Positions 35,761 to 48,647 of a stretch of DNA of 64,000 nt are shown here, piece by piece. The notes below the pieces were generated by a model, which was not told where the DNA came from, did no database searches, and saw nothing but the letters and a program-made list of their open reading frames with translations. Both the position numbers and the translations under genes were made by a program. The stretch's first letter is position 1. Each line of letters opens with the position of its first letter. Origin of the DNA: Meloidogyne chitwoodi (taxonomy: Eukaryota > Nematoda > Chromadorea > Rhabditida > Meloidogynidae); contig JACZZP010000014.1 of the NCBI GenBank assembly GCA_015183035.1, forward strand, positions 930,001-994,000, written 5' to 3'.

Positions 35761-36499
35761 ATGTATAAAATGGCTATTTTTAAAATTTTATTTTTTGCTT
35801 CATCTTTTCCTGATTTTATTCAAACTCAAATATTTGATCCTTATTTTGGATTTTATGGTTATAATAATTCTCCAATGAATTTATACACAAATCCTTATAA
35901 TACTTTATTTCCTATTGATTTTGGATATTCTCCTTCTGATTGGAAGCCATGGACAGGAGGAGGATTTGGAAGAGGAAGTAACTCTTTTAACCAAATAAAT
36001 CCTTTTTATTATCCATTTTATAATAATAACAATAATCAATTTAATTCTGGAATATTTGGATTATCAGCAATACCACCACCACCTCTCCCCCCTCATCCTC
36101 CACCTAATAATAATAATAATAATCCATTTGGAGGAATTCTTTCAGCTTTAATTGGCCCTCCTCCACCCCCACCTACACTTTCTCCTCAAAATTTATTATT
36201 TCAACCAAATTTTGGTGAAACAACGAATGGAAATAATAATTTTGGATCTTCTTCACTTTTATCTCCATTTGGAAAAAAATTTCGTTCTCGTTTAGGAGGA
36301 GGTGATTCTTCAACAGGTTAATTTATTATTTAAAATTATATTTATTTAAATATTTTATTTAAATTTAGAAAGGCAATCATTATTATCTTTGCCAAATAGT
36401 GGAAATTCTGGTGGATGTGCAGGGAATAAAAATGGATTTTTACAATTTGGTGATAGAGATTGTAATAACATATATTTAAAGAATAATAACAAACAATAA
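35761..36499 (+). CDS. Secreted proline/asparagine-rich protein, unknown
   Basis: Two exons (35761-36316, 36369-36499) give 228 aa. A second methionine at residue 4 begins a plausible signal peptide (MAIFKILFFASSF...IQTQ). The mature part is rich in aromatic, N, G and P residues: FDPYFGFYGYNN, poly-N runs, and two poly-proline tracts (PPPPLPPHPPP and IGPPPPPPTL). The short C-terminus has two cysteines (GGCAG, DCNN). No known domain is recognised. It could be a cuticle or gland secretion product; this is a guess from composition. It is convergent with the minus-strand gene that ends at 36651. Confidence 0.65.
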
Positions 36500-36650
36500 A
36501 TTTTAATTAAAAATTATTTTTGCTTAATTTTAATATTTAAAAAAATTAAATTACTTAAAAATTCCAATTTTAAAATACTTATAATAATATTAAATTTATA
36601 ATGTACATATTATATTTAATCTTTTTTTTTTAATTTTATTTTCTAAAAAA

Positions 36651-37140
36651 TTAAAATGCTGAAGCAAAAGAACATAAAGCAGATTTTAATTGTTGTTTTG
36701 ATTCTATTTTTGATGAATATTCTGGTGGGGGAGGGCAAAGAATTGGTTTTTGATTAAAAGATGAAGTTATTGGTAATGTTGTTGTTGATGGTATTTGCCA
36801 ATTAATTTCATTACCAAAGTATCGTTGCATTGAAGAAGGAAGAGGCCGTAATGGTAATGAATGAATATATTTTGAATTACTTTTTAAAAAAAATTAAATT
36901 ATTATTTTAAAATATTTTAATAAAAATAAACTTTTTATTTAAATTATTATTTAATAATAAAGGAGATGTTTGAGAAAATAAACAATTTTTTTCTTGTTGT
37001 TGAAGAAGTAAAATATTTTCATTAAAATACAAATCATCAAAATTATTTATTGCTTTTACATTATGATGAATACAAAAATAAAATCCAAGAAAAGCACAAA
37101 TTATTGAAGGAATAATAAATACAAATAATACAAATAACAT
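36651..37140 (-). CDS. Small single-pass membrane protein with a PPxY motif, unknown
   Basis: Two exons (37140-36932, 36879-36651) give 145 aa. The first 25 residues form one hydrophobic segment (VLFVFIIPSIICAFLGFYFC). The rest is polar and N/Q/S-rich. Near the C-terminus CPPPPEYSS contains PPEY, matching the PPxY consensus bound by WW domains, for example of Nedd4-type ligases. That suggests a cytosolic C-terminus, which is an inference. No homologue is recognised. It lies about 330 bp downstream of another minus-strand membrane gene, so the two might share an operon. Confidence 0.55.
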
Positions 37141-37470
37141 TTTTTATTTAAAAAAATAAAAAATAAAATAATATTATAATAAATTACCTATAATATAAAT
37201 AAATAGTAAATATTAAAGTTACTTTTATATAATCATTTTTAGAATGAAATTTATTTTTCAATTTATTTTTAAATTTACTTAAATAGAATTACCTACCTAT
37301 CTTAGAAAATAAAATTGAAAAGAAAAATCAATTTAAAATTTTTATTTTTTAAATAAAATAGAGACAATTTAGTAAAATAAAATAAATTTATTTAAAAATA
37401 TTACATCACTTAGACTTTTTTAAAATAAATTTAATAAAATAAATTGTTCGTAGATCAAATTATTATTTTT
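37141..37470. other. Short gap between two minus-strand membrane-protein genes
   Basis: About 330 bp of A/T-rich sequence with no exon. The spacing and shared strand would allow an operon, but no SL2-type signal can be recognised. Confidence 0.4.
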
Positions 37471-39378
37471 TTAACAATTCATTCTTTGAATTTCATTACA
37501 ACATTGATGATTACTTTTTTTAAGAGATTCAATAATTGCTTGACAAGGCTAAAAAAAAATAAAAGAAATTCTTTTTTAATAATCTCTGGGGGTTTATTTA
37601 TTAGAAAATTAAATAAAAAATTTAAAACATTTATTTTATCTCTTTTTCCTTCAATTCCCAATATAAATTGTTTAATATAATCTTTGCACCAATAAGGATC
37701 AATTCCTCCATCACATTTTGATAAATCATTTTCTTTAAATAATTTATTATTATCATCTTGATTAAATTGCTATTTTTTAATTAAAAAATAATTATTTTTA
37801 TTAAATTAAATATTTTTATTAAATTAATAATATTTAAATTTTCTAATTTTAAATATTATTATTTTTTTTTAATTTTTAAAATTTCCTTGCCATATAATTA
37901 TAATTATTTTCTCCTATTTTTGTTCTCAAAGGCCAATATATTTGTTGTTTTTCTTTATTATTATTATATTTTATTTCATTCCAATTATTTAATGCTTCAT
38001 ACTAAAATATATATATTTAATTATTTTTAATATTTTAAAATACTTGAAGATTATTTACAGGTATTTTATTTTCAATTTTTGGAAAAAGTTTGTCTTGTCC
38101 TTCATAAGCTGTTCCTTTTAATGAATTATTTTGTAATTTTAAAGATATTTGTCTTTTATTTAATAATAATTGTTTTTTATATTTTTTTAATGATTTATTT
38201 GAAAAAGGAATTCTTTGATTAAATTGAGGACAATTATTTTTATTTAATAAATATTGTTGAGAAAATGATTCAAAAATTGGATTATTTTGATAATTATTTA
38301 ATGGAATATTATTTAAATTATTATTTAAATAATTATAAGGAATATATTTAGGAGAAGAATATATTTGTTGTTGTTGTGGTAAAGGAGAAATAAATTGTTC
38401 AAAATTATTATTTAAATAATCCATTGAAGGTAAAATACCACTAAAAGGCATTGGACCTATAAATTTATTTATTAATTTACTTAAATAATTAATTTATTAA
38501 TTTAAATTATATTTACCATATTCTGAACATTTAAATCTTGAACATATTCTAGTTAAATCACAAATAGTTTTAGAATAAGGAATACCTACATAAGGAGTAT
38601 TTATTGGTGTTAATCTTGTAAAAAACTTTTTAAAAAATAAATAAATATTAATTTTAATAAAATAATTAGTAACTAATAATTCTAAACATTCTTCTCCAAA
38701 AAAAGATTCATCAATTGAAAAAGTAGCTATTATTGTAGAATCTATAAAAGTTCCTTTAGGATTTATTAAAATTCCTCCACCACCATATTCTTTTGTTGGT
38801 GGCCTTCCAGGGTCAAATCTTGCTGGGCTAACAGAAACAAATGATCCAGAGAGATTTTCAATAATTGCCAATTCTGTTGACTTTTTTTAAATTTATTAAA
38901 GATTAAAAACTTCTAAATTTTTTATAAATAAAAAAACTTACAATTAAACGAAAACCGATGCCTAAAAATTAATTAATTAATTAATTATATTTTATTTATT
39001 TAAAAAAACAAACCAATCCAAAAATGTTGTCCAAATAATGAATTACCAAAAAATATATTATCAGGAAAATCATCAATTCTTGGAAAGTTTCTCATATTTA
39101 TTATAAAAGTAACAAATCCACTAAATTAATTAATTAATTAATTTATAATATAAATTAATTACCTGCAATTACTATGCCAACTAGCATAAAAACCAGTAGA
39201 TTCATCATTAAATGAACAAATTTGAGGATTTGCTGTTCCAAACTTTGAAAATAAATAACTATTTACTTAAAAATTATTTTTTAATTTTAATTATAAAATA
39301 AATATTTTTACCAACAAAAATTAATAAAAATAAAATAATTAAAGTTAAAAATATATTTAATAAATATTTTTTATTCAT
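37471..39378 (-). CDS. Type II-like membrane or secreted cysteine-containing protein, unknown
   Basis: Ten exons (39378-39312, 39265-39163, 39120-39014, 38961-38942, 38880-38674, 38625-38517, 38456-38044, 38001-37891, 37769-37629, 37548-37471) join in phase to 451 aa. A hydrophobic stretch at residues 6-23 (LLNIFLTLIILFLLIFVV) is a signal peptide or anchor. Then comes an ordered region with NPQICSFNDESTGFYASWHS, GFVTFIINMRNFPRIDDFP and RFDPGRPPTKEYGGGGILIN, then a CxxxxxxCSRFKC cluster. An N/Q-rich linker leads to a cysteine-rich end (KCDGGIDPYWCKDYI ... NPCQAII ... HQCCNEIQRMNC). The spacing of these cysteines suggests an extracellular domain, but I do not recognise the family. Intron 8 uses a GC donor (37890-37889). 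Confidence 0.65.
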
Positions 39379-40288
39379 TTATTTTAAAATATTCTAAAAA
39401 AATTATTAAAATAAAAATAAAAAGCTTTAAAATTATTTTAAAAAATAAATAAACTCTTTTAAATAAATTAAAATTTTAAAAACCAAAAAAGTAAATAAAA
39501 AAATATTTTTTTTTTAAATATTATAAACTTTTTCCAAGTTTTATATAAAATAATTTTATTAAAAATAAATTATAAAAAATATATATATTTATTTTTATTT
39601 AATTAATATATTTATATAAATGATTATAATATTTTTATTTATTTTTGTTACTATTTTTATTATTTTAACGTGTAAGAAACTTCTTTAAAAAAACACATTA
39701 AATATACTATTACTTAATATAATAAATGTTTTATTTATTTATTTATTTATTTTGTTTGTTTGTTTTTTATTTATTTATTTTGGCTTAAATAATTTAGGGT
39801 AATTATTTTGAAAAATTTATAATTTTTATATATAAAAATATTTTTAAAAAAATATTTAAAAAAGAATGGCTATCAAAATATTTATTAAAAATATAATAAA
39901 TTTTAAAGATTAATTTATATATTTAAATTTAATTTTATTTTTTTATAAAATTATTGCAATTTAATTTTTAATTAATAATTTTATTAATTATTTTTATTAA
40001 TTTTTTGCCTTCAAATTATTATTTTTGATTAACTCTCCCATAATTATATTTACGATGACACTTGATACATGTTGTAAAGAATAATTGAGGTTCTCTACAT
40101 GAAAATATCAAAACTTTCTCAAAAATAAATAAAACATTTTATTACGCATACAGAAATAAAAATAAATAAAAAATAATTATTTTTTTAAATTTTATTTTTA
40201 TAAAATTAGTTAACATAAAAATTGGAAAAAAATAATTAATTCTTTTTTAATTAAATTTTTTAAAAGAAAATAATAATATAAATATAAA
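39379..40288. other. Intergenic region between divergent genes
   Basis: About 900 bp, extremely A/T-rich with TTTA/ATTT runs (for example 39730-39790). No exon or repeat element is seen. It should contain the two promoters. Confidence 0.5.
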
Positions 40289-41461
40289 ATGTATATAATA
40301 TTTATTTTTCGAATATTTTTATTTTCATTTCTTCATTTAATTTTTGCACAGGTAAATTAAATTAAATAAATAAATATTAAATTTATTTGAATAAAAATAA
40401 AATAAAAATTATTCTCTTTTAATTATTTAAAAAAAAAGTTAATAATACAGAAGATAACCTTAACAAAGCATTGTGGTCTACCATCAAATATTAATGATTT
40501 ACCTGATTTTGCACAAGATGAGATACAATCTGTTTGGTTATTTTTTAAAATAAATAAATATTAATTAATTAATTAAAATTAAAGGAAAGATTATATTCCT
40601 GGAAATAAATGTGAAAAAGAAATACAAATTACAGAAGATATTTTAGCTGTATTAATTACTTTTGAAAAAGAATTAAAAAATGAAAAAATTAAAGAAGAAG
40701 AAGAAGAACAAAAAACAACAAAAATATTTAATAAACAAACTAAACAAAAAATATTAAATTTTACTAAAAAACAAAAAAATAATATTTTAAGACAAGAAAA
40801 TGAAAAAATAATAAAAGGTTACCTATTTTTAATTAATTAAATTTTTATTTATTTTAGAAAATAATGAATATTTAACTTTTTCTAAAAAAAGAAAAAATCC
40901 TGTTAATATTTATGAAAATGAAGAAAATGAAAATTATAATATAGGTAAAAATGAATATGAAAATGAAAAAGAAGAAATAATTGAAGAAAATAATGATGAG
41001 GTAATATTAAATATTAAAATTAATTAAATTAATTTTAATTAAAGCAACAGGAATATTTTAAAATAAAAGATTTGCCTTTTTTAAGAGGTTCAAGTCCAGA
41101 TATTGTTGATTTATTTCGTAAAGTTATTAATGATCCAGAATTTCCAACAGAGAAAAAAAGATTAGAAGAAGTTAAAAATTATTTTAATTTAAATTTAATA
41201 ATTTATTTTAGATTCAATTATTAGCAGTTTCTTATTTAAATGAACATCAATTAGCTAAATTTGATATTTGGGCTACAAAACGTAGAAAGTTAGATTTTTT
41301 AAATAAATAAAATAAAGTGGATTTTTTTTTAATTTTTCAATTTTATTTTTTAAAATTCTTTAATTTAAAAAAATTATTTATCTTATTTATGTAGGGAATA
41401 ATTTAATTTTAATTTTAGTCATGATTTGAAAAATATAGAAAATAAATCAGAAGATGAATAA
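40289..41461 (+). CDS. Secreted SXP/RAL-2-like protein with ANIS5/DUF148 domain
   Basis: Seven exons (40289-40351, 40439-40536, 40585-40817, 40858-41000, 41045-41170, 41212-41288, 41419-41461) give 260 aa. The first exon is a signal peptide (FRIFLFSFLHLIFAQ). The C-terminal part carries the ANIS5/DUF148 pattern of nematode SXP/RAL-2 proteins: LPFLRGSSPDIVDLFRKVIN, then LTEKKRLEE-type helix, LAVSYLNEHQLAKFDIWATK. SXP/RAL-2 proteins are nematode-specific secreted or surface proteins that bind metal ions, and some are known from plant-parasite glands. Unusually, about 150 residues of K/E/N-rich charged sequence lie between signal peptide and domain. The exon-2 acceptor could be 40438 or 40450 (12 nt apart, both in frame). 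The last exon is supported by a phase-2 junction; reading through instead would end the protein at 41310. Confidence 0.78.
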
Positions 41462-41704
41462 AAACTTATATTTTGTTTTTCAATTATTTTATATATTAAT
41501 TCCAAACATTTATTTAAAAAAGCGTGCGAAAACATAAAAAGAAACAACTGTGCATATTTTTAATTGCACGCATATTTTATTAAAAAAATAATATTTTATT
41601 AGTAATTATATATTTTATTTAATTTTCTTTTTTTTTTTGCAATTAAAGACTGGGATAAAAAGCCACTGACAAGAATATATTTCCAATTTAAAGCAAACCA
41701 ATTT

Positions 41705-41745
41705 TTAGGCTTGACTTTCATCATCAGCAGCATCATCTAATGGAC
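41705..41745 (-). other. Alternative last exon of dim-1
   Basis: A 41-nt minus-strand exon with its own TTTAG acceptor codes for [13 protein letters not shown] and a stop, in the same phase as the nearer terminal exon at 42179-42106 ([16 protein letters not shown]...). Both produce short acidic tails. Mutually exclusive use is inferred, since each ends in a stop codon. Confidence 0.7.
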
Positions 41746-43824
41746 CTAAATAAAAAAAATATTTTTATTAAATACCTTTATTATTATTTTTGAAAATTTT
41801 ATAAAAATAAATAAATGTCATTTATTAATTATATTTAAAATAAACAAAGCTATGAATATATTATAAATAAATTAGAAAAAAACAAACGAAAAAACATATT
41901 ACTTTATAATAATGATATACTACATATGCAATTAAAATTAATTTTTAATATACTTAATTAAATTATTTTACATACCCCCTTCTTAATATAAAAACCCAAG
42001 AAACAAAAAATATTATATTATTATTATTAAAAAAAGTAAGAAAAAACTTAGAATTATAAAAAAAGAGAAAAAGCACAGCAAAAACTAATTTTAAATATAA
42101 AATTATTATTCAGATTTATTTATTGATGATCTATAATTCTCTTCAATAAGTGAATCGTCAACTTCATCTTTTTGATCTCCTGAAAATACACACAACATAA
42201 AAAAGAAAAGCAAATAAATTAAAAAAACAAAAAGAAATAATATTTTTTATTAAAAATAACCACATACCCTCAATATTAAGCGTTAATTCAACATTTGCTT
42301 CTCCAGCATCATTTTTGATGTTACAAGTATACGTCCCGCTATCTTTGGCTTTGTAGTTCTATGAAAATAATTTGAATTTAATAATTGGAAAAAAAGTTTT
42401 TTAGTCTTTCCTTTAGGTCAGGAATCAGACTTAAATTTTTTTATTAATCCTATCTTAATTTCAAAATACAATTCTTAAAAATGCTCATCATAATAAAAAA
42501 TGGTGAATATAAAATATTTCCTTATAACCTTTAATTCTAATTGAGCAGTATATGTGTTTGAACCACCATCAGGAGTTAATCCAAATTTAATTCTACTAGA
42601 TTCCTTCATTTTTTTACTTTTAGGATTAAGCCAAATAACTTCAGGATTTTGGTCTGCCTTAAAAATAAAAAAACAATTCCCTCCTTTTAAAAACAAACTT
42701 GGAATCCAATATCAAAAACAATTGCAGGATCGCCAGAATCAGAAGTTTTTTGTAAAATTTGTGGTTTTCGTGTGAAAGTTGGTGCTCCTTGAGGAACTAA
42801 AAAATTCTTCTAATTCACAGCAAAAATAATTATTTTAAATGAAACCTTCAAATTTAACAGAAAAAGTTGCGGTTAACTTTCCAGATTCATTTTTTGCAGT
42901 ACAAACAAATTGTCCAGCATCTTTTTCTTTTTTTGGCTCTACAATTTCTAATGCCGCATAAAATTCATGATTTCCAGTTTCTTTTAAAATTATTTTGTAT
43001 CGATCAGATTCAGCAACAATTTCATCTCCCTTTTGCCAAACGAACGTTGGTTTAAGAATTGATTTAGCTTTAAATTCCATAATCATAACACGACCATCAT
43101 CTCGAGAAGAAATTTGTGGTTTTTCAATAAATGTTGGAGAACTAAACCCTAAAAAAGAACAAAAAGAAATAATTTACTTTTTTAATTATTAAAAATATTA
43201 CCAGTTAATTTTAAATTAAAATTAGCATTTCCCTTTCCAAATGGATTAACAATTGCACAACGATAAGCACCAGCATCACTGTCAGCCAAATCCTAAAGAA
43301 AAATAAAAACTTTCATAAAAAATTTAATTATAAAAATGCTAACAATAAGTAAATTTTTGTGATTTTTTAAAATGTAAAAAGAAACTAAAAAAGTACCTTT
43401 AAATTAACAATCAAATAAATAAAATTCGTTACAAATGTATTTATTTTTACAAAAATTCTAAATCCTTGTAATTAATCTAAAAACCTTAATTTGTAGAATA
43501 GATGAATAAGCGTCGGTGCCTCTATTTTCAAGCCGAAAAGAAAATCTTTCACTTGATTTCAGCTCATTCTAAAAATAAAAAATATAATAAAAAAAATACA
43601 TTATTTAAAAAATGAAAATATTTTACTTTTGGATTAATAAAAATACTTTAAATTGAAAAAATTTTTTCCTTTACATTTTCATAAAACCATTTAATGTCAG
43701 GAACTGGTTGAGCTTCCAAAAAGCATTCTAATTCAAGAGAACCATCATCGTTTTGTCTGGCTACAGGTTGTTGTGGAAAATGTGGAGCCTTTCCTTCTGG
43801 CATTTTTTTAATTGGTTCTGACAT
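41705..43824 (-). CDS. dim-1: Immunoglobulin-domain muscle protein DIM-1 (short form)
   Basis: Exons 43824-43675, 43568-43485, 43292-43202, 43148-42846, 42796-42699, 42657-42529 and 42358-42268 are followed by one of two terminal exons: 42179-42106 (339 aa) or 41745-41705 (328 aa). Three Ig domains are visible, each with the W and YxC core: IKWFYE...[18 protein letters not shown]...[18 protein letters not shown]...[11 protein letters not shown]. The blocks [32 protein letters not shown] and [20 protein letters not shown] match C. elegans DIM-1, a body-wall muscle protein near dense bodies that affects myofilament attachment. An in-frame upstream methionine exists at 43866; 43824 (MSEP) is preferred by analogy with the family. 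Confidence 0.92.
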
Positions 43825-46085
43825 AATAAAAATATAAATATCAATAAGTTCAATAAATAAATTCAAAAAATTGGACAGATAATCGCGAATTTATTTTTAT
43901 TTAACATTTTGACAAATTTCAATAAATAAAATGCCAAAAGCCAAAAAATAAATTTTAAAATATTTTTATATAATTTATGAATAAATTATTAGTTTAAAAG
44001 TTATAATATAATTATAAAAATACAATTTGTTTATTCAGGTCTTAAATGTCCAAAAATTCGATAAAATTTATGACAAAACTTTATTTAAATTAAATATTTA
44101 AATATATTTATTTGGATATTTTTCTTTTAAAAATTATAAGTAAATATTAAAACAATGGAAAATTATGACATCTTTTAAAAAACTGCGTTATAATCTTATT
44201 TAGGATCTCAACATTTAAAAATTGTTTGTTTTTGGAATTTGGAATTAATAAAAAGATTAATTAAATAGATGAGAAATAATTAAATTATAATATATTTTAT
44301 TTTATAATTATAAATAAATAAAATATAAATTAAATTAAGAAAAAAGACAGCACATTTTAATCATAAATAGTAAAGGAAGAATGAATATTTGCTTAAATTT
44401 TATGGCAAAATTTTAATAAAATTAAAATTGAAAGCTTTTTACTTTTCAATATTTACTAAAATAAAATAAAAAAGAAAAAAGAATTTTTATAATAAAATTT
44501 TTTTTAACTTTATTTATAAATATAATATATATTTAAATTAAATAAAAAAAGTAATCTTTTATTATTTAATATTTATTTCCTCAAAATGTATTAAGATATA
44601 AGATTTACTTTTATATAAATTTTATCAAAATTATATTTAAATTTTTAATTTTTGTTTAAACATTTATTTGATTTCAAAACTTGTTTTTAAAATCATTATA
44701 AATTATTATATATAAGTAAGTTGGTATTTTGAAGGAAAAGAAATAAATCGAAAAACTTAAAGAAAATGGATGAATGCAAAACTAAATGTTTATTTGTAAA
44801 GTAAATTTAAAAAAAAAGAATGCCAGATACAGCTGCTAATATTAAAAATATCCATCCGCCTACGTGTAACGGCTGGTAATATTTTAAGAGTTGATTTGCA
44901 AGGTATTTGTTGTTGTTGATTGGTCACAAATATAAAAGCATGGAAAGTATTAACTAATATATTTATTATTAGTTTAAGAGTTTTTATATTAATTTTTATT
45001 TTAATTTATGTATATCCAAATAATTTTAAAATCAACTAATATATAATAAGATATTTTAGAGAAAAGAGATATAAATAAATAAACAAATAAATAAATATAT
45101 ATATTTGTCATTTGTGGAATATATTTTTATAAATAAATAAAAAAATGTTCAATAATTGAAGAAATATTTTAAAGTTGTTGTTCTTTTTCTCTTTTCTAAA
45201 AAATAAAGGAAAGGAACCAAAATTAATTTATATAATTTTGGATAAAGATTTAACTAGTAAATAAATATATATAAAATAAATATATTTGTGAAAAAAAAGT
45301 AAACAGTTAGTAGCACTTAAAACTTTGAAAAGAAAAAGGATTTAGTGATCGAGAAATGTAAAGCCTTGTGAATGTAAAGAAAATAGTAAAAATAAAAGAA
45401 AATAAAAATAAATTGATTAATTTATTTAAGTAAATATTTTAATTAAATTTTAAAAATAATTTAATTATTAAATAAATATTTTATAAAAATATATATTTTA
45501 ATTATAATCTCTATTTTAGTAAATATGTGTTTTTAACATTAACTTGATCAATTTACTTTTATTATTTATTTTATTAAAACTTTAAAAAGAAATATATAAT
45601 AAAAATAAAAGCAATTGTTCAATATATACAAAATTTTATTTTTAAAATAAAGACAAATCCATCTTTAATATTTTAATATATATCAAGGAAAAAGTAGGAA
45701 ATAATGACAAAAATAAAATGAAAAATAAATGGACAAGGAAAAAGACCAGCTGGGCTTAAATAATAAAAATATAAAAATATCCAAAATCAACAACAGACAC
45801 AAAACAGACAATTTTCTTAAATAAAAACAGCTAAAAAATAATACAGAAATTTAAATTTAAAAAAAATTGAAAAGTGAGATATTATAAAAATTAAAAAATT
45901 GTTAAAAATTATCAAATATTTTGAGCTAATATTCAAAAATATTTATAAATATAAAATGTTTTTTTATTCTTATTTAATAATTATTTTATATATCAGACAA
46001 ATTTTTGTGAGAAAAAATATCAATTTTATTAAATTTATTTTCTCGTAGAATTGTCACAAAACTGGCCATTTCAGTACTGCCATTT

Positions 46086-46331
46086 CAGTCCTCACGGCTG
46101 AATCCCCGTTTTAATTACTTCATTGAATACCAGAAAAATAATTTTGTTTTGCTCCTAACTTCGTTCAAAGTCAACCAAATTCGTATATTTTGGTCTCATT
46201 CGACTCATCTTGAAGAGCTCTTTCTAATTAGCTATCATTTTTAATTATTCTTATTTAGGATAAAAAGTTAAGAGAAAAATCCGGTACTCAACTGAATTAT
46301 TTATAATGGGGATTCAGTCGTGAGGATTCTG
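46086..46331. mobile_element. Small palindromic element (MITE-like)
   Basis: Terminal inverted repeats of about 28 bp: CAGTCCTCACGGCTGAATCC at the left and its near reverse complement GGATTCAGTCGTGAGGATTC at the right. The interior holds CTCATTCGACTCATCTTGAA followed by GAGCTCTTTC, shared with the elements at 26885 and 32978. No clear target duplication is seen. Confidence 0.65.
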
Positions 46332-48461
46332 TTGAACTGTTCCAGATAATAAATAAAATTTAAATATATTATAATTTTTATTTATTTTTAAAAAAATCAA
46401 ATTATTTTTTTTAATTATATTTTCCCATAAAAATTTAAATTTAGGAATTATTTTTTAAAAATAATCAGGATATTTATGTTTTTATTTCAAAAAGAGAATG
46501 CCGCCGATTTGGGGGAAAAAAGAAAAGAATTATTTTAAAATTTTTACCCAAACACTCTTTAAAAGAATGCCATCCTTTACTTTATCAAAAATATTTTTTA
46601 TAAAATTATTTATTAAAATATCATTTTTCCCTTTTTTGATCATCAATTAATCGCCTCCTAAAAAGTAAATTTTTTTTCGTTTTTACTGATATTTTTTAAA
46701 TTTTGTTTATTTATCTCATTTAACCTCAAGCCAATGTCTATATAATATATTAAAAATTGAAAGGCAAAATAAAAATATTTAAAGGCGGACCAAATAATTT
46801 TGTCTATAAAATGGCAAAAGTTTAAAAAATTAAATCATTTTTAATTAAAAATAAATTAATCTAATAAAATATTAAAAAAAATATTTATTTTCCAATTCTC
46901 ATTGAGCGGTCTAATTTCTTGGCAAATAATTTAAAAAAAGTTTTGCACGAAAATAGATCGTCCAATGAGTTTTGCAATAAATAAATTAATTAATTTTAAA
47001 AAATATTAAAGCAGCTATGGGTTTCGGCTGAGAACTTTCGTAAAATTAGTGTCCAAAAAAGGGTCATATTTTAATTGACAATTTTGCGACCGTTTTCTCT
47101 GCTGCATCCCATGAGTATAAGCTAATAATAATATTATTTTATTTTTATTAAATTTATTTGTATATTTAATTAATAAATAAAATATTTAATTAAATTATAA
47201 ATTCAAAAAAAACTTAATTGAAGAAATAAAAAATGATAAAGAATTGATCTCGATTTTGTTTTAATATAATTAATTATAATTTATTTTTAAATATTATTAA
47301 TTTTACAAAAATTATAAAAAAATATCAAAAAATAACATTTTCCATCAATTAACTCATTTAATATTATCATTATTTTAAAAATAAAAACATTCCTCATTAA
47401 CGTAATAAAAATGTCATATTATTTTCTCTCGTAGACTAAATATTTATTACGTTAATAATATCTATATATTTTCTTCTCCCTTAACCTTCTCATCATCTTT
47501 TTTTTTTCGTGCGCAATATTTAAATATATATTTACATATTTAAAGTAAATAAATATATATTGCTATTTTAGATATTTTAGAGTTTCAGATATTAAAACTT
47601 TTTAAGTTAATTCATCTTTATTTAATTATTTGGGCCTACCTCTGATATCAACTCTATGATTTAAGTCTCTTTGTTGATACTAAGCCAATTATTTTATTAT
47701 TTTTAGTTTTATTTATGTTGGAAATACATATATATGTACATATAAATTTGAATAGTTAATTAGGTTTAGATAAAAAATAGAATTCCTCTAGTAATTTAAT
47801 TTTTTTTAATAAAGGAAATTTAGCCTATAAAATAATATTTTATTTTTATTCATAAAGTTTATGACGTGAAAAAATTAAAAAGAAAGCTTAAAAAAATATT
47901 TAAAATAAATAACTTTTAGAGATAAGACTGACAATTTTCTTTCATTTTAAAAAAGGATTTGCTTCTTTTATTTACTCTAACACCAAAAATAATTAAAATA
48001 TTTTTATATATTATAACAAATTTATTTTTTTACTTTCTTCAATTTAAACTCAATTGTTATCCATTTATTGATTTAAAAATAAAAAATTTAAATTTTCTTA
48101 ATAACGTTAAAATGCTTAGAATTAATAATTATTTATAATTAAATATTAAAAAAGAAACCTTCATTTTATTATAATTAAATTTTTTAAAGATAAAATAAAA
48201 AAAATAGTCGTGGTATCATTTTTATGGTTTCTAAATAATATTATGTGTTTTTTAATTCAAAATAATAAATAAATACTTCCTTTAAAAGTTGATTTTACAT
48301 GTTCTATTTTTTAAGCTTAAAAATTTATTTTTTATAATAATAATCAACAAACTAATAAATTAAATACATTTTTTACACAGATTTTATTTTTTAATTATTT
48401 TGACTTTATTTAAAAATTTAAATTTTTTTATTTGAAATTTATGGTACAACTAACTGACAAT

Positions 48462-48647
48462 GAGTCTGCACGACTGAGTCACCGTTCCTCCTAAATTTGT
48501 TAAAAGTCAATTAAATTCATTTATTTTCATATTATTCGACTCAACTCTAAAATCTCTTTCAAAATAGCTACATATCATTTATATTTTTATATAATTCGTA
48601 TCTATGCGTGATATATTTAAAACGGTGATTCATCGTGCCAGACTCAC
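48462..48647. mobile_element. Small palindromic element related to the one at 46086
   Basis: The left end GAGTCTGCACGACTGAGTCA and right end TGATTCATCGTGCCAGACTC are inverted relatives of each other. They also resemble the ends of the element at 46086-46331. The interior has ATTATTCGACTCAACTC, again like that element but more decayed. Confidence 0.55.

Noticed and set aside
41289..41310. Read-through end of the SXP/RAL-2-like protein
   Set aside because: A GTTAGA donor and a phase-matched terminal exon at 41419 give a more convincing acidic tail; the short form remains possible.
42554..43192. Three plus-strand open frames
   Set aside because: Antisense shadows of dim-1 Ig-domain exons.
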